Origin: Arenicola marina
Taxonomy: Eukaryota; Annelida; Polychaeta; Arenicolidae
Direction of reading: 5' to 3'
Assembly: GCA_964019135.1 (NCBI GenBank)
Contig: OZ025255.1
Coordinates: 8,246,001 to 8,310,000, forward strand
DNA length: 64,000 bases
Program-made: the position numbers and the translations under genes
Shown: piece after piece, positions 1 through 13,612 of the stretch
Numbering within the stretch: the first letter of the stretch is position 1
How the letters are laid out: the number at the start of each line of letters is the position of its first letter
Notes under the pieces: generated by a model
Database searches by the model: none
Told to the model about the DNA's origin: nothing
Seen by the model: the letters and a program-made list of their open reading frames with translations, nothing else

Positions 1-1630
1 CGAAACACGTGCGTTCGTTGCTTCTCCAGTATCGGTGAACCGTGGTCACACCTACGCTAGTCAAATACAGCCTTTGGATACAGTGAAATGTGTCGGCATC
101 TCTCAAGGGGGGTATCGTATATTTATATAATTATTGCATAAATTAGCGATGGCCCATTCGTCAAGCAGTCGATAGTATCATGAACTTTGGACCAACAGGC
201 CAGGGTGTGAGCCTGGACCACGCTCAAATGTGAAACAGGGGCCTGTTTTCTAATTCATGTAAATTCACCGTCTATTGATCCCAGTATGTGGATTGACTCC
301 AGCCCACGAAGTGTGCACAGATGCGGTCTAAATATAGTACAGACATCCATCCGCTATTGAGTCAGTAGATACGGACTTTGACGAAACACTAAAAGCCAAG
401 CTGTTAACAGTATTCTGGGTAGTGTGGGATACAAAACTATACCACGGAAATGACCGTCAAAACATGAGTATTTTTGTCGTCTTGCGCTGTTTAAGGTCGG
501 AGATGGTTGGCATGCGTCCGTCTGCGAAAGACGATGGATTTGTAGCTTGTGTTAATGTGCTATTTATAAATTTATAAATGAGATACTGCCTGCATTTTGT
601 AAAGTATTACCGCTTAGACAACGTAAGATAAACACATCCCGCAACTTTCTAAAATTACCAGGCAAAACTTGCCCCTCCTTAATGGAGAATGGTTATTCAG
701 CTCGGAACTGAATGAAGGGACGCACTGTGTGACGTTTTAAGCCATCTTATTGGACACATGGGATAAAACCAAGAAACCTCCCGGTTTTGTTTGTGGAACA
801 AGGGAGGCTCAAGCTCTGGGGGTTGTCGATCAAAAACCGAGGGCGCCCTCTACAGTGAGCTTGGTTTCCTCGTTTTACTCGTAGCGGCAAGTCCTAGTGT
901 ACGGTGATCTAATCGTTGTTAGACCAGAGCACCCGCCGTAAGGGAGTTGCGGCGGCTTTAAAAACGCCTCCGGGAGGCGTAGAATGCGTGCGGATACCCC
1001 ATGTACCACCGCCATACACTCCACGCACCGCCGCCTTGGGGTGGGGAGCGCCATGACGTAAGCGGCGGCCCGGGACAGGTCACGGGGGGTGAGGCGGCTT
1101 GAGGCAATGCAGACAATAGCCCACTATATAGCCGCTTATCGCTAAACAAGGAAAACTCACAGCCGTCAGTGGTGGCACAGCCCCCGTCAATGGTAAGCCA
1201 TAGACGAGCTAGCGCGCGTACAATGGGCGGGTTTACAAATAGAATCGGTAAGAGTGCGGCAAGGGCGGGCGGAGGCAAAACGAAGCCACTCATGTGAATT
1301 ACGACGTAAGAGGTCCCTTCGACTTGGCGATGGTTATAAGTAGTGACACTTCGCCTGTAACAATAGCCAACATGGGGAGAAAACATAACAATTTTTTACT
1401 GCTAAAAAATCAATGTCTATTCACCGACGAGATATTTAACACTATAGCTAATATTTTAGTTTTACGCGCAGGGTTTCCTGCGGGATACATATAGTTTCAA
1501 ACCGGTTACGTTTATCAGGTCAACACGTTTCGTCGTGAGTGAACACAGCCTGAAGGACGTGCCACCCAGAGGCGTCAGCGGGTGTCCGCTCGCTCCACCC
1601 TCCCAGATTGATATACTGAGGGTCCTGACA
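1..1630. other. No recognisable feature
   Basis: Unique-looking sequence of mixed composition. The 142-codon minus-strand frame at 958-1386 has no recognisable motif and no convincing splice context. Confidence 0.5.
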
Positions 1631-1635
1631 TATCG

Positions 1636-1665
1636 TTGACGGTGACGGTGACGGTGACGGTGACG
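1636..1665 (+). repeat. (GGTGAC)n hexamer repeat
   Basis: Four to five GACGGT hexamers in tandem. Confidence 0.85.
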
Positions 1666-2233
1666 CGCTGCCGTGCCAGTCAACCCGTATTACCAGGCCG
1701 TGGAGAGACGTGCCTTGTTCACAGCGTCAAGCGACGGACCACTTGATTACCAGGGAAGGGGAGAGGGCGAGAGTTCAGAGTGTAGAGAGCTTAAAGCTGC
1801 TCATACCACAACTTTCCACCTACAGTATGGTGGCCACGATCTATTGCAGAACGTCCTGGACACAGAATGTTATCTCTGTACGACATCATATATGTTAAAA
1901 GGCAAACACGGCAGCTCTCAGTTTTGATGGCGTAGTACACAAGATAGACACACGAGAAGCACCATTTTGTCAAAAGCAAGGGTGTATTACCAAATTGCCC
2001 TGTTCTTTATTTATTCCATACCATATATTTTTTGCACGTAGATGAACTCTGAACATGAAGACATTATTTCCATTTAAAACATGTTCAAATTTCGCGGCAA
2101 AGATGGCGCTGTGTGAGTACCTTTAACCGCTCCCGGAGCAGGCCGCGGTAACAACGCAGAATGTTTTCGAGTAATCCTCGAAACCGGAAACGCTTCAGGT
2201 CAAACACGATGGTGACCCAAGCTCCCCGGACGG

Positions 2234-2577
2234 TGGCGCTAGGCAAGCTCCGTTTTTACCGCTGCTGTCGACCGGGGGCAAATTCCAAGACGGTCAAATC
2301 AGCTGTAATTTCTTGCAACATTATCATTTTCAAGAATAAAACATAAAAATAACTAGCTTTGTGTATTTAATACAGCAAAATACATCTTGTACCCTTTCGA
2401 AAAAGTTATAATTGTGACTGAAGTCCCCCAAGACTATTTTGTAGAAATGCGCGGCGCATTTTTCCAATCAATTTGCGCAGCGCCGCCCTGGCGAGCGAGT
2501 GTGAAAATGCATTGAGGAAGTAGGCGACAACAGAGATATAATGGAGCGCTAGCGGAGTGAGTCGAAGACAGAGAGTG
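2234..2577 (+). repeat. Dispersed repeat, copy 1
   Basis: About 340 bp sharing long matches with 3815-4217, including CGGTCAAATCAGCTGTAATT, ACCCTTTCGAAAAAGTTATA and ATATAATGGAGCGCTAGCGG. The copies are diverged by substitutions and indels. No coding capacity is seen. It may be a non-autonomous transposable element or an old segmental duplication. Confidence 0.85.
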
Positions 2578-3814
2578 GATTGTGACAACCCAAAACTGCA
2601 GCTTGCTGAAGCGGCGGGTTTTGCGTCCTTGAGCGTTCAGGGCGGCTGCGCGTCACTGAGTACATGTCACTTTGAATCTTGCCTTGACAGCGAGGTGGGA
2701 GGTGGGAGGTGGGGGGGGGGGGGGGCAGGCGCCCACATCGTGATAAACCCGGGATGAAGGTGGTAGTTATTATGCGCATTCGTCATCGGTAACTACGACC
2801 CGCTAAATATATAAATCCCACAATACGAAACGTAAGAAAAACGCAGAATTCTAAATCCGGGGTTCGTTAAAAGCGAGTGAAACGAGCTTCTATAGCAACA
2901 TAAATGTACGGTAAATGAGTATGTGTAGCGAATCTGAAATACCCATGCGATTGAAACGTCGTAGGCACACAAGCTATATTTTTCACACAGTTCATGGTGT
3001 TGGGGGTACTCAATATTTTAGCTTGCTTTTCTTCGCCAGCGGTAGGTGGACAAAAAAACTGATGAGAAGATCGATTTATCGTACAGTGTGACGATGTTTC
3101 CTCGCGTGAGTGGTCTTTTGGCCGCAGCGCGGCGCCACTGATGAAGTAGTGACCCGCAGGTGGTAACCCGTGACTGACCCGCTGGCAGCGACTTCAAAGC
3201 CTATGCCTCCATGCCATCTGACAGGCGCCGCGGGGGATCACTTGGCCTAAATCTGGCTCCAAGCTGCCCGTGAAATGAGGGATCTAGTCGCGGATTTACT
3301 TAACATACGTCTCTGAGCGATAATCAGGGCCAGATGACAAGGCCGAGTACCTCTCAAGCGGGTTTGTATGTACATATTGGATGGAGGATGCAGCCCGGAC
3401 CCGGACATTTTGTTGTTTATAACCATTGGAGACTGCAATGCTGGAACTTATAACAAATTGAGCCACAAAGGAACTTATAAACGAAAGCACAAGGCAAAGT
3501 TAAAGGAAAAAATCCCCATCGCAATGATAAGAAACGTTCCATTTGAAAAAGATAAGAAACAAAAATGTGGCTGATTCAATGCCTAATTGACGATTGGTTG
3601 GATTTACCCCTTTTTCCCGCCAAGACGTGTGTTTGTGGTTAATACAATTAATCATGAAATATGAATCTCGTGAGACGGGTGAAACGCGGCCTGCTTGCCT
3701 ACCTCACGCGACATGTCGTATGTGGCTTATAGCCACAGGTGACATGTCATATGTGGCACACCCTACGAGAGTCACTCCGGGCTGCACTTTACGAAGGCGG
3801 CAGCGACGGCGGGT

Positions 3815-4217
3815 TTGGCGCTACGCAAGCTCCGCTGTCACCGCTGCTGTCGGCCGGGGGCAAATTTCAAGATTCTTGAAAAACGGTCAAATCAGCTGTA
3901 ATTTCTTGCCAGATTATAATTTTCAAGAATAAAACATCAAAATAACGAGCTTTGAATATTTAATACAGCAAAAAATATCTTGTACCCTTTCGAAAAAGTT
4001 ATAATTGTGACAGAACTCTTTCATTTCATCACCTGATTTCATGTGTTATTAGGCTTAGGCTGGGTCCCAGCACTAATTTGTAGAAATGCGCGACGCATTT
4101 TTCCTATCGATTTGCGCAGCGCCGCCTTGGCGAGCGAGTGTACCAATGCATTCAGGACGTAGGCAACAACAAAGATATAATGGAGCGCTAGCGGAGTGAG
4201 TCGAAGGCAGAGAGTGC
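3815..4217 (+). repeat. Dispersed repeat, copy 2
   Basis: Same orientation and order of matching blocks as copy 1 at 2234-2577, but about 60 bp longer, with extra sequence mainly before the TTTGTAGAAATGCGCG block. Confidence 0.85.
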
Positions 4218-7200
4218 GGGTTTGTAAAGCTTTCGATAACCTCACGCCGTACGGGGGCAAACACTGCCGCCACACCCACCGTAAAGCTAGGATCATCACC
4301 ATCGGCTGAGGATTACTTCTGATCTCCCCAGACCGCTCTAGCGGCTGTCATGCCGTGTAATCACTCAGTGGGGGGGGAGAAAAAAAACACTTTCCGTAGA
4401 TCCGTCACGATATAAACCCTGCAGCACCCCCCGCCCCCACCCCCCCCCCGAGCCCCCGCTCACAGCCTCTTCAACTCAAGCTCTATATAGCTACATGAAA
4501 AGCAAAACATAAAAAAATACATGATCAGTGGGAACGCAATGTTAACGCCGATCCAAATTAATCGTTATGGGGGAATACATGCCTGTCTATAACCCTCCTC
4601 CATGCCCAGTACCCTGCCCCCCACCCCCTCCGCCCCATCTGCATCGGGCGTGTCCCGGGGGCCATCCCCGCTTGGCACTCCCAGCACAAATACCAGGACC
4701 CCGTGGTACATGTGATTCCGGTCTCAGAACGAAGACGTCAACGGATGACTCCAGAGAGGGGAGAGGGGGGGGGGGAGGGAGGGAGGGAGGACATCCATCT
4801 CCCCGGAGACATCGTCACCGGGGAAGTTGTAATTACGACGAGCCTCATGGTCAGGGGCAGTGGCAGGGGTCTGGGTGTGTGGGGGGTGGCGTGGGGGGAG
4901 GGGGGTGGGGGGTATAAGCTATTCACTGCAGACGTCGACCACTCTGAGCCTACCTCACCCACCATTGGTGACAACACACCCAGTCACACAAAAACTACAA
5001 AAAACGTTATAAAACACCAAACTACGGAACAACACTCGCCGAAAAAACCCGTGTGAACCAGCGTAAGAGATAACAGAGATACAGCGTAAGAGATAACGTG
5101 ATTTCTGGTCGGTTTGGGGCCGGGGCGACAGGCGATATTAGGGGACGGACGGACACCAACAGCCTTCTGAGGCGATATCCCTCCACCCCGTCACCACAAC
5201 GTGACAATGATGATGACCGTGTCTGTTCACACGCAGCACGTGGTCCCTGCAGCTCTGGACCGCTCCCAGAGGCTATCAATGGGTGGGGCTTTTCTGACTT
5301 GCAAGGAATCAATTAGTGTTCTCAATCTGCGGGTAATGTCCTTGGTTTCCGCCGTCGTCGGGGTCTCGTCCAACGAGTGCCTACGTGGATGGCAGAGATC
5401 AAAGGGAGTGACCGTCGGCTTCCAGCGAGGACAATTTTTATACACCCCCATTGTATCGGCCACCAGCTGCCCGCTGCTGCACTGACCGGCAAAGGATTCA
5501 CCGATCAATGCCAACGACGCCCACAACACGTTGTTGGAACTTCCTAAACCAAGCTACTACAGTTACCCTGTGTCTGTACTGAGTTATACAACACACCAGG
5601 GAATAAGCGGGAGATGAGCTGTCTTCACCCAGAGCGAGGCTTGTCTTCACCAAGCCGAGCCTCCTCTAGACGGGCCAAGAGCTGTCTTCACCGGTAGGGG
5701 GCGCTCGCTGCTGTTTGTCTGTTTACTGTTGATCCAGGTAATCCGGCCATTCGGTGCACTTCTCGGGATGAGGGCGACGGCAGGAGGAACAACAGCAGGA
5801 TGTCTCCAGGGGGCCGCTAGGGGGCACTCCACCTCCGCCGCATCCACCCACTTGGCCCTCCCTCTCCCCCGCCCTTGCCCCACCCCCACCCCACTGACCG
5901 TGTTACCGACCGATCGACCACTGTATAGGTGGGCCGTCTGGAAGGGTCTGGATCTCGTGGATTCAGGATCTCTCAGCGCCTCTCAAGCATCCTGTTAGCG
6001 GGTCCGTCCTCGGCTCCAGAGAGTCAGACCCACACCACGGGGAAGGGATGAGGAGGGGGGGGGGGTGGGTCCGTATTGTGACAGCGTGTCGTTGTGCAAG
6101 TTCTCATCACCTGCCCCTTCCCTCCCCACCTCCCCACATACAAGACAATGTCACAACACTGCGCCCCCCCCCACCCAACCAAGCCAGACCAGACTGTCAC
6201 AGGAAATACTCCCCACCCCACCACCACCACGCCTGACTGTAGCATCCCCACGCTGATGGCGGCCGCTCCACCGCTCCACACGGGCCAGACAGGGTCCGCA
6301 TGCACGTCCTTCATGGCATGATGACCCGGACACCAACGGGGGGGGGGGGAGATCTGTCAGCCTCCAGAGGGACCCGGGGGTGCGGTCGCGGTGGGGGGGG
6401 GGGGGGGGTTGCAGGTCTGTGTGTGTGTTTGCGTGGGGGGGGGGGCAGGTTCCAATCCCCGCGGCGGCCGTAAGCAATGACCCGGCGAACACCCCACGGC
6501 GGTGTTTTCCAATAATAAGGTTGGCTCCGGCAGAGCGATGCCAATTTCCTGGGTGTCCCGCCCGACAATGGGATGTCCTGGGGTTAATTTGCCGCGCCAC
6601 AAGTCCTGCTGGGACCGTCGCGGGGTGGCCTTGAGCGGGGGCGCCCCAGACGCCAGTCGCTACAGTGGTGGGGGGGGGGGCGGTCAGGCTGTGTTGGTGG
6701 GTGGGTGGGAGGGGAAGGGAATAGGGTCCCTGCTTGACCTCTACCCCCTCCCCCCTCTTTGAAGTAAGACTCCATTATTCAAAGTCGCCCGGGACCCGAC
6801 CTATCCCCATATCGCGACAGTAGTAGTGCCACCTCGGCCACTACGGGCCGCCACGCCCAGCGTCCCCTACCTCACACCCCTCCCGCCACCCCACTACGGG
6901 CCGCCACGCCCAGCGTTTCCTACCTCACACCCCTCCCACCGCCTTCCCTGCCGCTTCCCGGCGTCCCTACCCCGTCGGGCCACTGCCCCTTCTTCCACCC
7001 CTATCCCTGCCCCCATCTCCCTATTTTTTTCGCCATGCCCTCCCTCCAATCGCCCTGCCACCCCCCCCCCCCCTACTCCCTGTCCCTTTCCCTCCCTCCC
7101 CATTCTCGTCTCCTTGCCTCTCCTCTCCCTCTGCCGTCCGACATGCCCCCTCCCACGGCCGCCACCCCCGTCCTCCTTCCGTCCCGCGTCGTCTCCCTAT

Positions 7201-7490
7201 CGGGGGAGAGATGGGTCAATAATCAATTAACACCCGCCCTGGGTGAATTGTTCCGGCCAGCAGCCTTCAATGCCTAATGGAGGGCGACAAGAACAGCTGA
7301 TACCTCCAACATCAACAGACTCCGTGTGTGCCCAGGGCCACTCGAATTCCGCGCAGACCCACACCGTCAGCGGCAACGGCAGAAAAACGTCCTTCAATCC
7401 TCACGACAAGCTACGACTGAGCCTTCTGTGAAGCCAGATAATTCAGCTTAACGCCGTGGCTAATAACGGTAAAACGGGTACATGATCTAG
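4218..7490. other. GC-rich sequence with G/C runs, no gene seen
   Basis: Contains G or C runs (for example near 4440, 4766, 6055, 6340, 6400, 6668 and 7062) and pyrimidine-rich stretches at 6830-7200. Open frames are low-complexity Pro/Gly/Arg translations. Confidence 0.5.
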
Positions 7491-7815
7491 GCAAGGCAAG
7501 GCAAGGCAATTATGGAACAAAAAGCACGATTAAATAATCCATTCCACAGAGTCACTTATCGACCCAGAATTTGTGTACAATTTCAATCGAATTCCTTGGG
7601 TTAAGATTCCGTTGTTTTTACAAAAGAAACACGTCAAAATGGCGTATCAACGCGTGAAAAAATGTATGCCCCCAAGCTGGCTCAGAAAAGGGTGCAGCCC
7701 CCACCCCCAGCCTCGGCTAGCGGCTAGGTTGTTGCAGCCCCCACCCCCCAGCCTCGGCTAGCGGCTAGGTTGTTGCAGCCCCCACCCCCCAGCCTCGGCT
7801 AGCGGCTAGGTTGCT
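7491..7815 (+). repeat. GCAAG pentamer run and 41-bp tandem triplet
   Basis: 7491-7514 has four GGCAA pentamers. 7692-7813 has three copies of a 41-bp unit containing CCAGCCTCGGCTAGCGGCTA and GGTTGTTGCAGCCCCCACC. Confidence 0.85.
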
Positions 7816-8039
7816 TTGCCCACGCTGACACATATCAATATAGACAAATAGTTCATGGATGATAAAATATAGGTGCGATAAGAAAAATGGTGGCACATTT
7901 TAAACCCGAACAGAACATCATGAAACTGAGTGCCACAGACCAGTGGGTATGGTAACAGGCCTCTGTCCTGGATCGCGTTTATCAACCCCCTGATAAGTAT
8001 CCTATATACTGCCGGGCCGCCGCCGCCCGTGACCCGGAC

Positions 8040-8600
8040 CCCCCCCCCCCCCCCCCCCCCACCCCGCCTCTCCTACAACCTGGCGTATGGTTAGTTATCA
8101 CGGGTGCCAGCTGAGGCGGGCACAGACACCACCTGGTCCCCCCATAAGGTCCCCAACGCCCTCTATGACAGATTGTCGCTATGTTTATCGATACTTCCAC
8201 ATAGTAAAGCGCTTCGATCTTTCTACATTGTATATACATATATATATACACGTCCATACGGAATAAGCAACATTGACATGTGATCCTACCATCGCACCCC
8301 CCCCCCCCCCCCCCGCCCCTACTGGCTCCTATACTGCGAATACGCAGTCACGTCTTATCTGGAAACGTTATAAATAACGTATTTTGAGCCGGTTAAAAAC
8401 GACTGGTCTGAGAGTAAAAACCGACCACGGACAGTGAGCGATAATAGAGAGCCATGCCGCAGCGGTTGGTGTCCGCGATTGTTTATGAGAAGTATTTCCC
8501 GGGTCTCCTCAGCTCCCAAATAACGGGATTTCTCATGGGCCGCGTTATCTTGCCAGCTGCAGGTCCTACCACGACCCCCCCCCCCCCCCCCCCCCCCCCA
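8040..8600. repeat. Cluster of poly-C tracts
   Basis: Runs of roughly 17-20 C at about 8041-8060, 8297-8314 and 8575-8600 in a 560-bp stretch. Similar tracts recur across the window. Confidence 0.9.
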
Positions 8601-9166
8601 CCAAGCTGCAACCCACCTCCCCCCACCCTTTTACCAACAAGTACCCCCCTCCACCTTCCCCCACCCCCACCAAGAAGGAACACACCCCCTCCCCCCATCA
8701 AATCCAGCGAGAAAGCATGACCCAATGTATACATCACAATTATAACTGCGTTTACTCATTAGGACTGAAAATCGATAAGCGTGGAAATTGCATATTAACC
8801 CCCGGCAGACATTGTGTAACTATCCGTTCCATCAATTTCAACCTTTATATCGCTGGTAATTAGAATACCAATACCAGAGCCCAGCGGCGGGTGAAAAGGC
8901 GAGTCCACCCACGGGCACCTGTCTCTGTGTGTCTGGGCTCCTGGGGCAGGGGACCGGGTCGGGGACGGGGACGGGGACAGGGATGGGGACGGGGAGATGG
9001 CAGTTCCATGGTGACAGGCCAGTGAAGCCGGTCTGCAGACATCTGTCAACGGAACACGATTCGGGTCATGGGCCAGCATGAGGGCCGGGGAAGAGACCAA
9101 TCGGAGAACACAACTGGGGAAATCGACTGAAGAGATAGAAGAAACAACCAAAGAGACTGGCACAAG

Positions 9167-9612
9167 AGACTGAGCAAAGGGACTAGCACAAGAGACCGGG
9201 CAAAGGGACTGGCACAAGAGACTGAGCAAAGGGACTGGCACAAGAGACTGAGCAAAGGGACTAGCACAAGAGACCGGGCAAAGGGACTGGCACAAGAGAC
9301 TGAGCAAAGGGACTGGCACAAGAGACTGAGCAAAGGGACTAGCACAAGAGACCGGCCAAAGAGACTGGCACAAGAGACTGAGCAAAGGGACTGGCACAAG
9401 AGACCGGGCAAAGGGACTGGCACAAGAGACTGAGCAAAGGGACTGGCACAAGAGACCGGGAAAAGAGACTGGCACAAGAGACCGGGCAAAGGGACTAGCA
9501 CAAGAGACCGGGCAAAGAGACTGGCACAAGAGACCGGGCAAAGGGACTGGCACAAGAGACCGGGCAAAGGGACTGGCACAAGAGACCGGGCAAAGAGACT
9601 GGGCAAAGAGAC
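9167..9612 (+). repeat. 26-bp minisatellite, about 17 copies
   Basis: Unit contains GGCACAAGAGACCGGGCAAA followed by GGGACT, with a TGAGC variant of CGGGC. Minus-strand frames of up to 342 residues are repeat artefacts. Confidence 0.92.
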
Positions 9613-9621
9613 TGGTCAAGA

Positions 9622-9756
9622 TTGGGCCAAAAAAACTCCCGGTACAATGAAATGGGGTAGAACGAACGAAACTTGCCCCAGATGCCGGTGCCAGGGTTCG
9701 AACCCACGACCCTGAAGATCTGCAACCCAGCCTGCTTACCAACTGAGCTAGCTTAA
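9622..9756 (-). mobile_element. tRNA-derived SINE, copy 1
   Basis: Read on the minus strand it begins GCTAGCTCAGTTGGTAAGC (tRNA A-box), has GTGGGTTCGAACCC (B-box) about 35 bases later, then GGCATCTGGGGCAAGTTTCG and a tail ending GGTTTTTTTGGCCC-like sequence. Head and body shared with 12190-12314 and 62978-63045 define a SINE family. A poly-C run follows at 9757-9781. Confidence 0.85.
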
Positions 9757-10689
9757 CCCCCCCCCCCCCCCCCCCCCCCCACCAGGGTAAAGATGGTATC
9801 GAAGATCTCCATCCACCAAGCATGTACCAAGAGAAGTGTGTGGCTTGAGAGGAAGGGCATGGGGGAGAGGACTGGTGGATGGGTGGGTGGACGGTATAAG
9901 TTAAGTCGCCTTAATCTGCCACCAGCATAAGACGTCCATACGGCTCCTGCAGTCCCCTGATGGGCGGTTCCAGTGACGGTCAGGTGCAGTCAACAGCTGA
10001 CAACTGCCGGCGGCAATCCGGGCAATCCAGACCAGGGCCGTAATTGGCACGATAATAGAAAGCCAGTATCCATAACGACACCGGCGACCTGGCCGCTCAA
10101 CCAAACGGGGATTGGGTTCAAGTGGGAGGGGGTGGCGGGGCCAGGGGGTGGTAGGGGGTGGTAGGGGAGGGAAGTGAGGGGGAGGGGGTCCAGGGGCGGG
10201 GGTTCAGGGACGGGTGCCCCCCCGGGGGGGGGGGGGGGGGTGGAGTGGTGGCAGGGAGAGGTCTTAGCGCGGACGGGAAATGGAAGATGTGCTGATAATG
10301 ATGATATCTTTCCGCAGCCGGAATGCAAACTCCGGATCCCCGGGTTGTTCCACTCTCAGCTGGGAAGGATTTTAAGCCAAGGATCGCCGAGAGGCATTCC
10401 AGACGCCTATGGAGATCGGCGAGCTGAGCTTGGCTGGCTGGGCTGTGCAACCACAGTGAGCCTGCCTGCAGGGCGTGGAGGAGAGGAGAGACAGAGGGAG
10501 GGAGACCGTGCAATGAGCAGTCCGCCAAGCCATGGAACGGCTTATAGGAAGGAGGCTTGGAAGAGGGTATGCAGACCCCCATCAAGCAACTTGTATTGGA
10601 TTCTAATGGCCTACAGGAGGCACCAGACTGCCATCGACTGGCCTAGGTTTAAACTGCATAGCTCTACCATCTTAGAAATGTTTGCAGAC

Positions 10690-11240
10690 TACCAGACGAC
10701 CATTGGGAAGCCTGTATTATTGGCATCAAATGGCATCTACTGGCTTGGGAAGGCTTGCAGAACGGCAGACTGCCATTGGGAAGCCTGTGTTATTGGCAAG
10801 AGAGTGCCTCTACTGGCTTGGGAAGGTTTGCCGAACGGCAGACTGCCATTTGGAAGCCTGTGTTATTGGCAAGATATTGCCTCTACTGGCTTAGGAAGGC
10901 TTGCAGAACGGCAGACTGCCATTGGAAGCCTGTGTTATTGGCAAGAGAGTGCCTCTACTGGCTTGGGAAGGCTTGCAGAACGGCAGACTGCCATTGGGAA
11001 GCCTGTGTTATTGGCAAGAGAGTGCCTCTACTGGCTTCGGAAGGCTTGCAGAACGGCAGACTGCCATTGGGAAGCCTGTGTTATTGGCAAGAGATGGCCC
11101 GAACTGGCTTGGGCCTCTACTGACTTGGAAAGGCTTGCCATGGAATAGCCAGTATGGGCTTGCCATGGAATAGCCAGTATGGGCTTGCCATGGAATAGCC
11201 AGTATGGGCTTGCCATGGAATAGCCAGTATGGGTTGCCAT
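10690..11240 (+). repeat. 73-bp array followed by 25-bp array
   Basis: 10690-11110: about six copies of a 73-bp unit containing CTTGCAGAACGGCAGACTGC and GAAGCCTGTGTTATTGGCAA. 11129-11240: four to five copies of a 25-bp unit containing TGCCATGGAATAGCCAGTAT. Open frames are repeat artefacts. Confidence 0.9.
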
Positions 11241-12189
11241 GGCGTCCATCTGCTAATAGAAGATGAAATGAGGGCATGCTGCCATCGAAATGTCTGCATT
11301 GGCATTCCCTGACCTCTTCTGGCTTAGAGAAGCGTTCAGGAGTGCGGACTGCCATGGAATAGCCGGCCTGGTATGGCCGATAGGTAGCGTCCATCTGCTT
11401 ATAGAAGATGGCATGAAGGCATGCTGCCACCCAGTGGCTGGCGTTGGCTTGAAATAACACCGCCATCTTAGAAAGCTTGCGGAAGGGAAGACTGTCGACG
11501 AGTAGCATGTAGCAGATGATAACGACCGAAGACATGCAGACACGCGGGCGAAGTCCTATAAGACCGAACATCGACACACTGCAAAACGTATTACCACCTC
11601 TTCTGTATATTTATACGACGCTGGAAACCCAAGACACGTAGGCCTACAAGATGAATGATATGCCATGAACAATTCAAACTACGACAACAAAAGAAGGTAT
11701 GCATGTCGCATTGGTTCGACAGCGAGATGGGTTTATCTCGGCACGTCCCCATATCCTGTCAGAGCCCTTAGGCGAGGGTGGGGTAGGAGATTTGTGCCGC
11801 ATGAGAAGCAATTTGGCACGAGACGCAATGTCATATGCATTGTCTCGCACGAACCGTAGTCCAAATCCACCCTGCGAGGCGACAAATCGAACCCTTTCGA
11901 CAGGACCCAGTCGGAGATTACGAGATGGGTTTACCGAGATCTGGTATCACACTTGGCCGCAGCCAAGTGAGTGCGAAAAACAGACCTACATTAATCCCAG
12001 GCTCCGTAGCGTGGGCTGTTACACAATTTGCATAGACGCATGAGCGATTGGCATATTTAAGCAGTACACAGTCGGGATTCATCAGATCGGGTTGCCGTGG
12101 CGCATACCAGGACATGGTGTGACTGAGTGGTGACTGTCCTATATATAAATTAAGTTGTGTCTAAACCTGTGTGCACGCCAAGGTAAACT

Positions 12190-12314
12190 TTGGGCCAAAA
12201 AACGCCCGGGGTAAGGCACTTGAAAAGACGAAACAGGTCCAAGATGCACGTGCCAGGGTTCGAACCCACGACCTGTTGGCCAGCAGCTCAGATCGTGTAC
12301 CGATTGCGGTTGGG
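12190..12314 (-). mobile_element. tRNA-derived SINE, copy 2
   Basis: Same family as copy 1: B-box GTCGTGGGTTCGAACCCTGG, then GCATCTTGGACCTGTTTCG and an end GCGTTTTTTGGCCC on the minus strand. The A-box is degraded (ATCTGAGCTGCTGGCC). Confidence 0.8.
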
Positions 12315-12704
12315 AGACTCACACTGTCGCCAGTGGTAGATGTGATATTTGGTTGGATCAATTTACTACGACTGCCAAGAAAACATGACGACCAACAATG
12401 GAGTTAGAGAAGTAATATTTGTAGTGATCAACATCAATGACTTTATGTTCAATATCTTACATCGGTGAGAGGCAAGTGACCATTTGTCCCAGGTGCTTGA
12501 GAGAAAAAGCGGTTGCACTTGAGAAAAGTTGGCAAACGTATTTCATGGACCATTATGACATCAGCCTAGACATGTTTTGTTACAATACAAAAGACACGCG
12601 CTTGTCAGGATAGCAATTTACGAGTTACCAAACTACGTGTTTCAGGAAAGAAGCCAAGCGGAATGTTCGCATAAGGATGCGAATCACGGTCGGCCAGCGG
12701 TCCC

Positions 12705-12880
12705 TGGCCATACGTCCCCAGCCCCCCGTCCCTGGTCGCCAGTCCCCAGCCGCCCGTCCCCGGCCGCCCGTCCCCAGCCGCCCGTCCCTGCACGCCCGTC
12801 CCCAGCCGTCCGTCCCCAGCCGCCCGTCCCTGCCCGCCCGTCCCCAGCCGTCCGTCCCCAGCCGCCCGACCCTGCCTGGG
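12705..12880 (+). repeat. 13-bp C-rich tandem repeat
   Basis: CGTCCCCAGCCGCC and close variants, about 13 copies. Confidence 0.85.
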
Positions 12881-13612
12881 CTCAGGACATGCCTACCAAG
12901 CCGGGAGCGGGGATCTCGGAGAGGGAGTGGTAGAAGGGTGTGGGGCGTAGGATGGGGGTGAGGATTGGTGGAGGGGTGGGATAACCTCTCAGTAGACAAT
13001 ACACCCGCTCCTTCGCATCCCCCTCCCCCCCCCCCCCCCCCACCCGTTCATCAGATAGTGTAATGGCTGATTAGCGGCCTCGCCGACCCTGACGACGGCG
13101 GCCTGCCCCCCAGCCTCCCTGACCCGGTCCCACCCCCCCCCCCCCCCCCCCCCGCCACCTGGCCACCCCTGACCCCCCAGTCTGGCGGCCGTCCCCACAG
13201 GCATGTGTGCGCTCCCCATGAACCAATCAAGTGATAATAGCCACTGGTGCCGGGTCCGCGCGCCGATCAATACCCTGGGGAGACCCCCGACCCCTGCCGC
13301 CTCCCCCTCCCGCCACCCCCAATCCTTCGCCGCCGTAACACCCGCCCCCCCCCCCCCCTAACGCGACAAAGCCTTCACCCCTACTCCTACCTCCACCGGC
13401 CGATACCCATAGCGGCCCACATTTAGCCCACCCCGCATTGCCCACCCCCCCTCCCCCCTCAAACCCTCTCTCAAATTCCACACCAAACTCTCTTCCCCGG
13501 CGGGAATCTGGAATGGTGACCGCCCCAGTTGTCACCATTGGCCAATCTGTTTCCCTCAAACGGGGTCTGCCCTCTGCCTACCGACCCGGGGGCGGGGGCG
13601 GCACAGCTCAGG

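Noticed and set aside
958-1386. 142-codon minus-strand frame
   Set aside because: No recognisable motif, GC-rich composition, no supporting context.
9691-9756. Functional tRNA gene
   Set aside because: The A/B boxes belong to a SINE: the same body follows at two other loci, and acceptor stem pairing is not evident.
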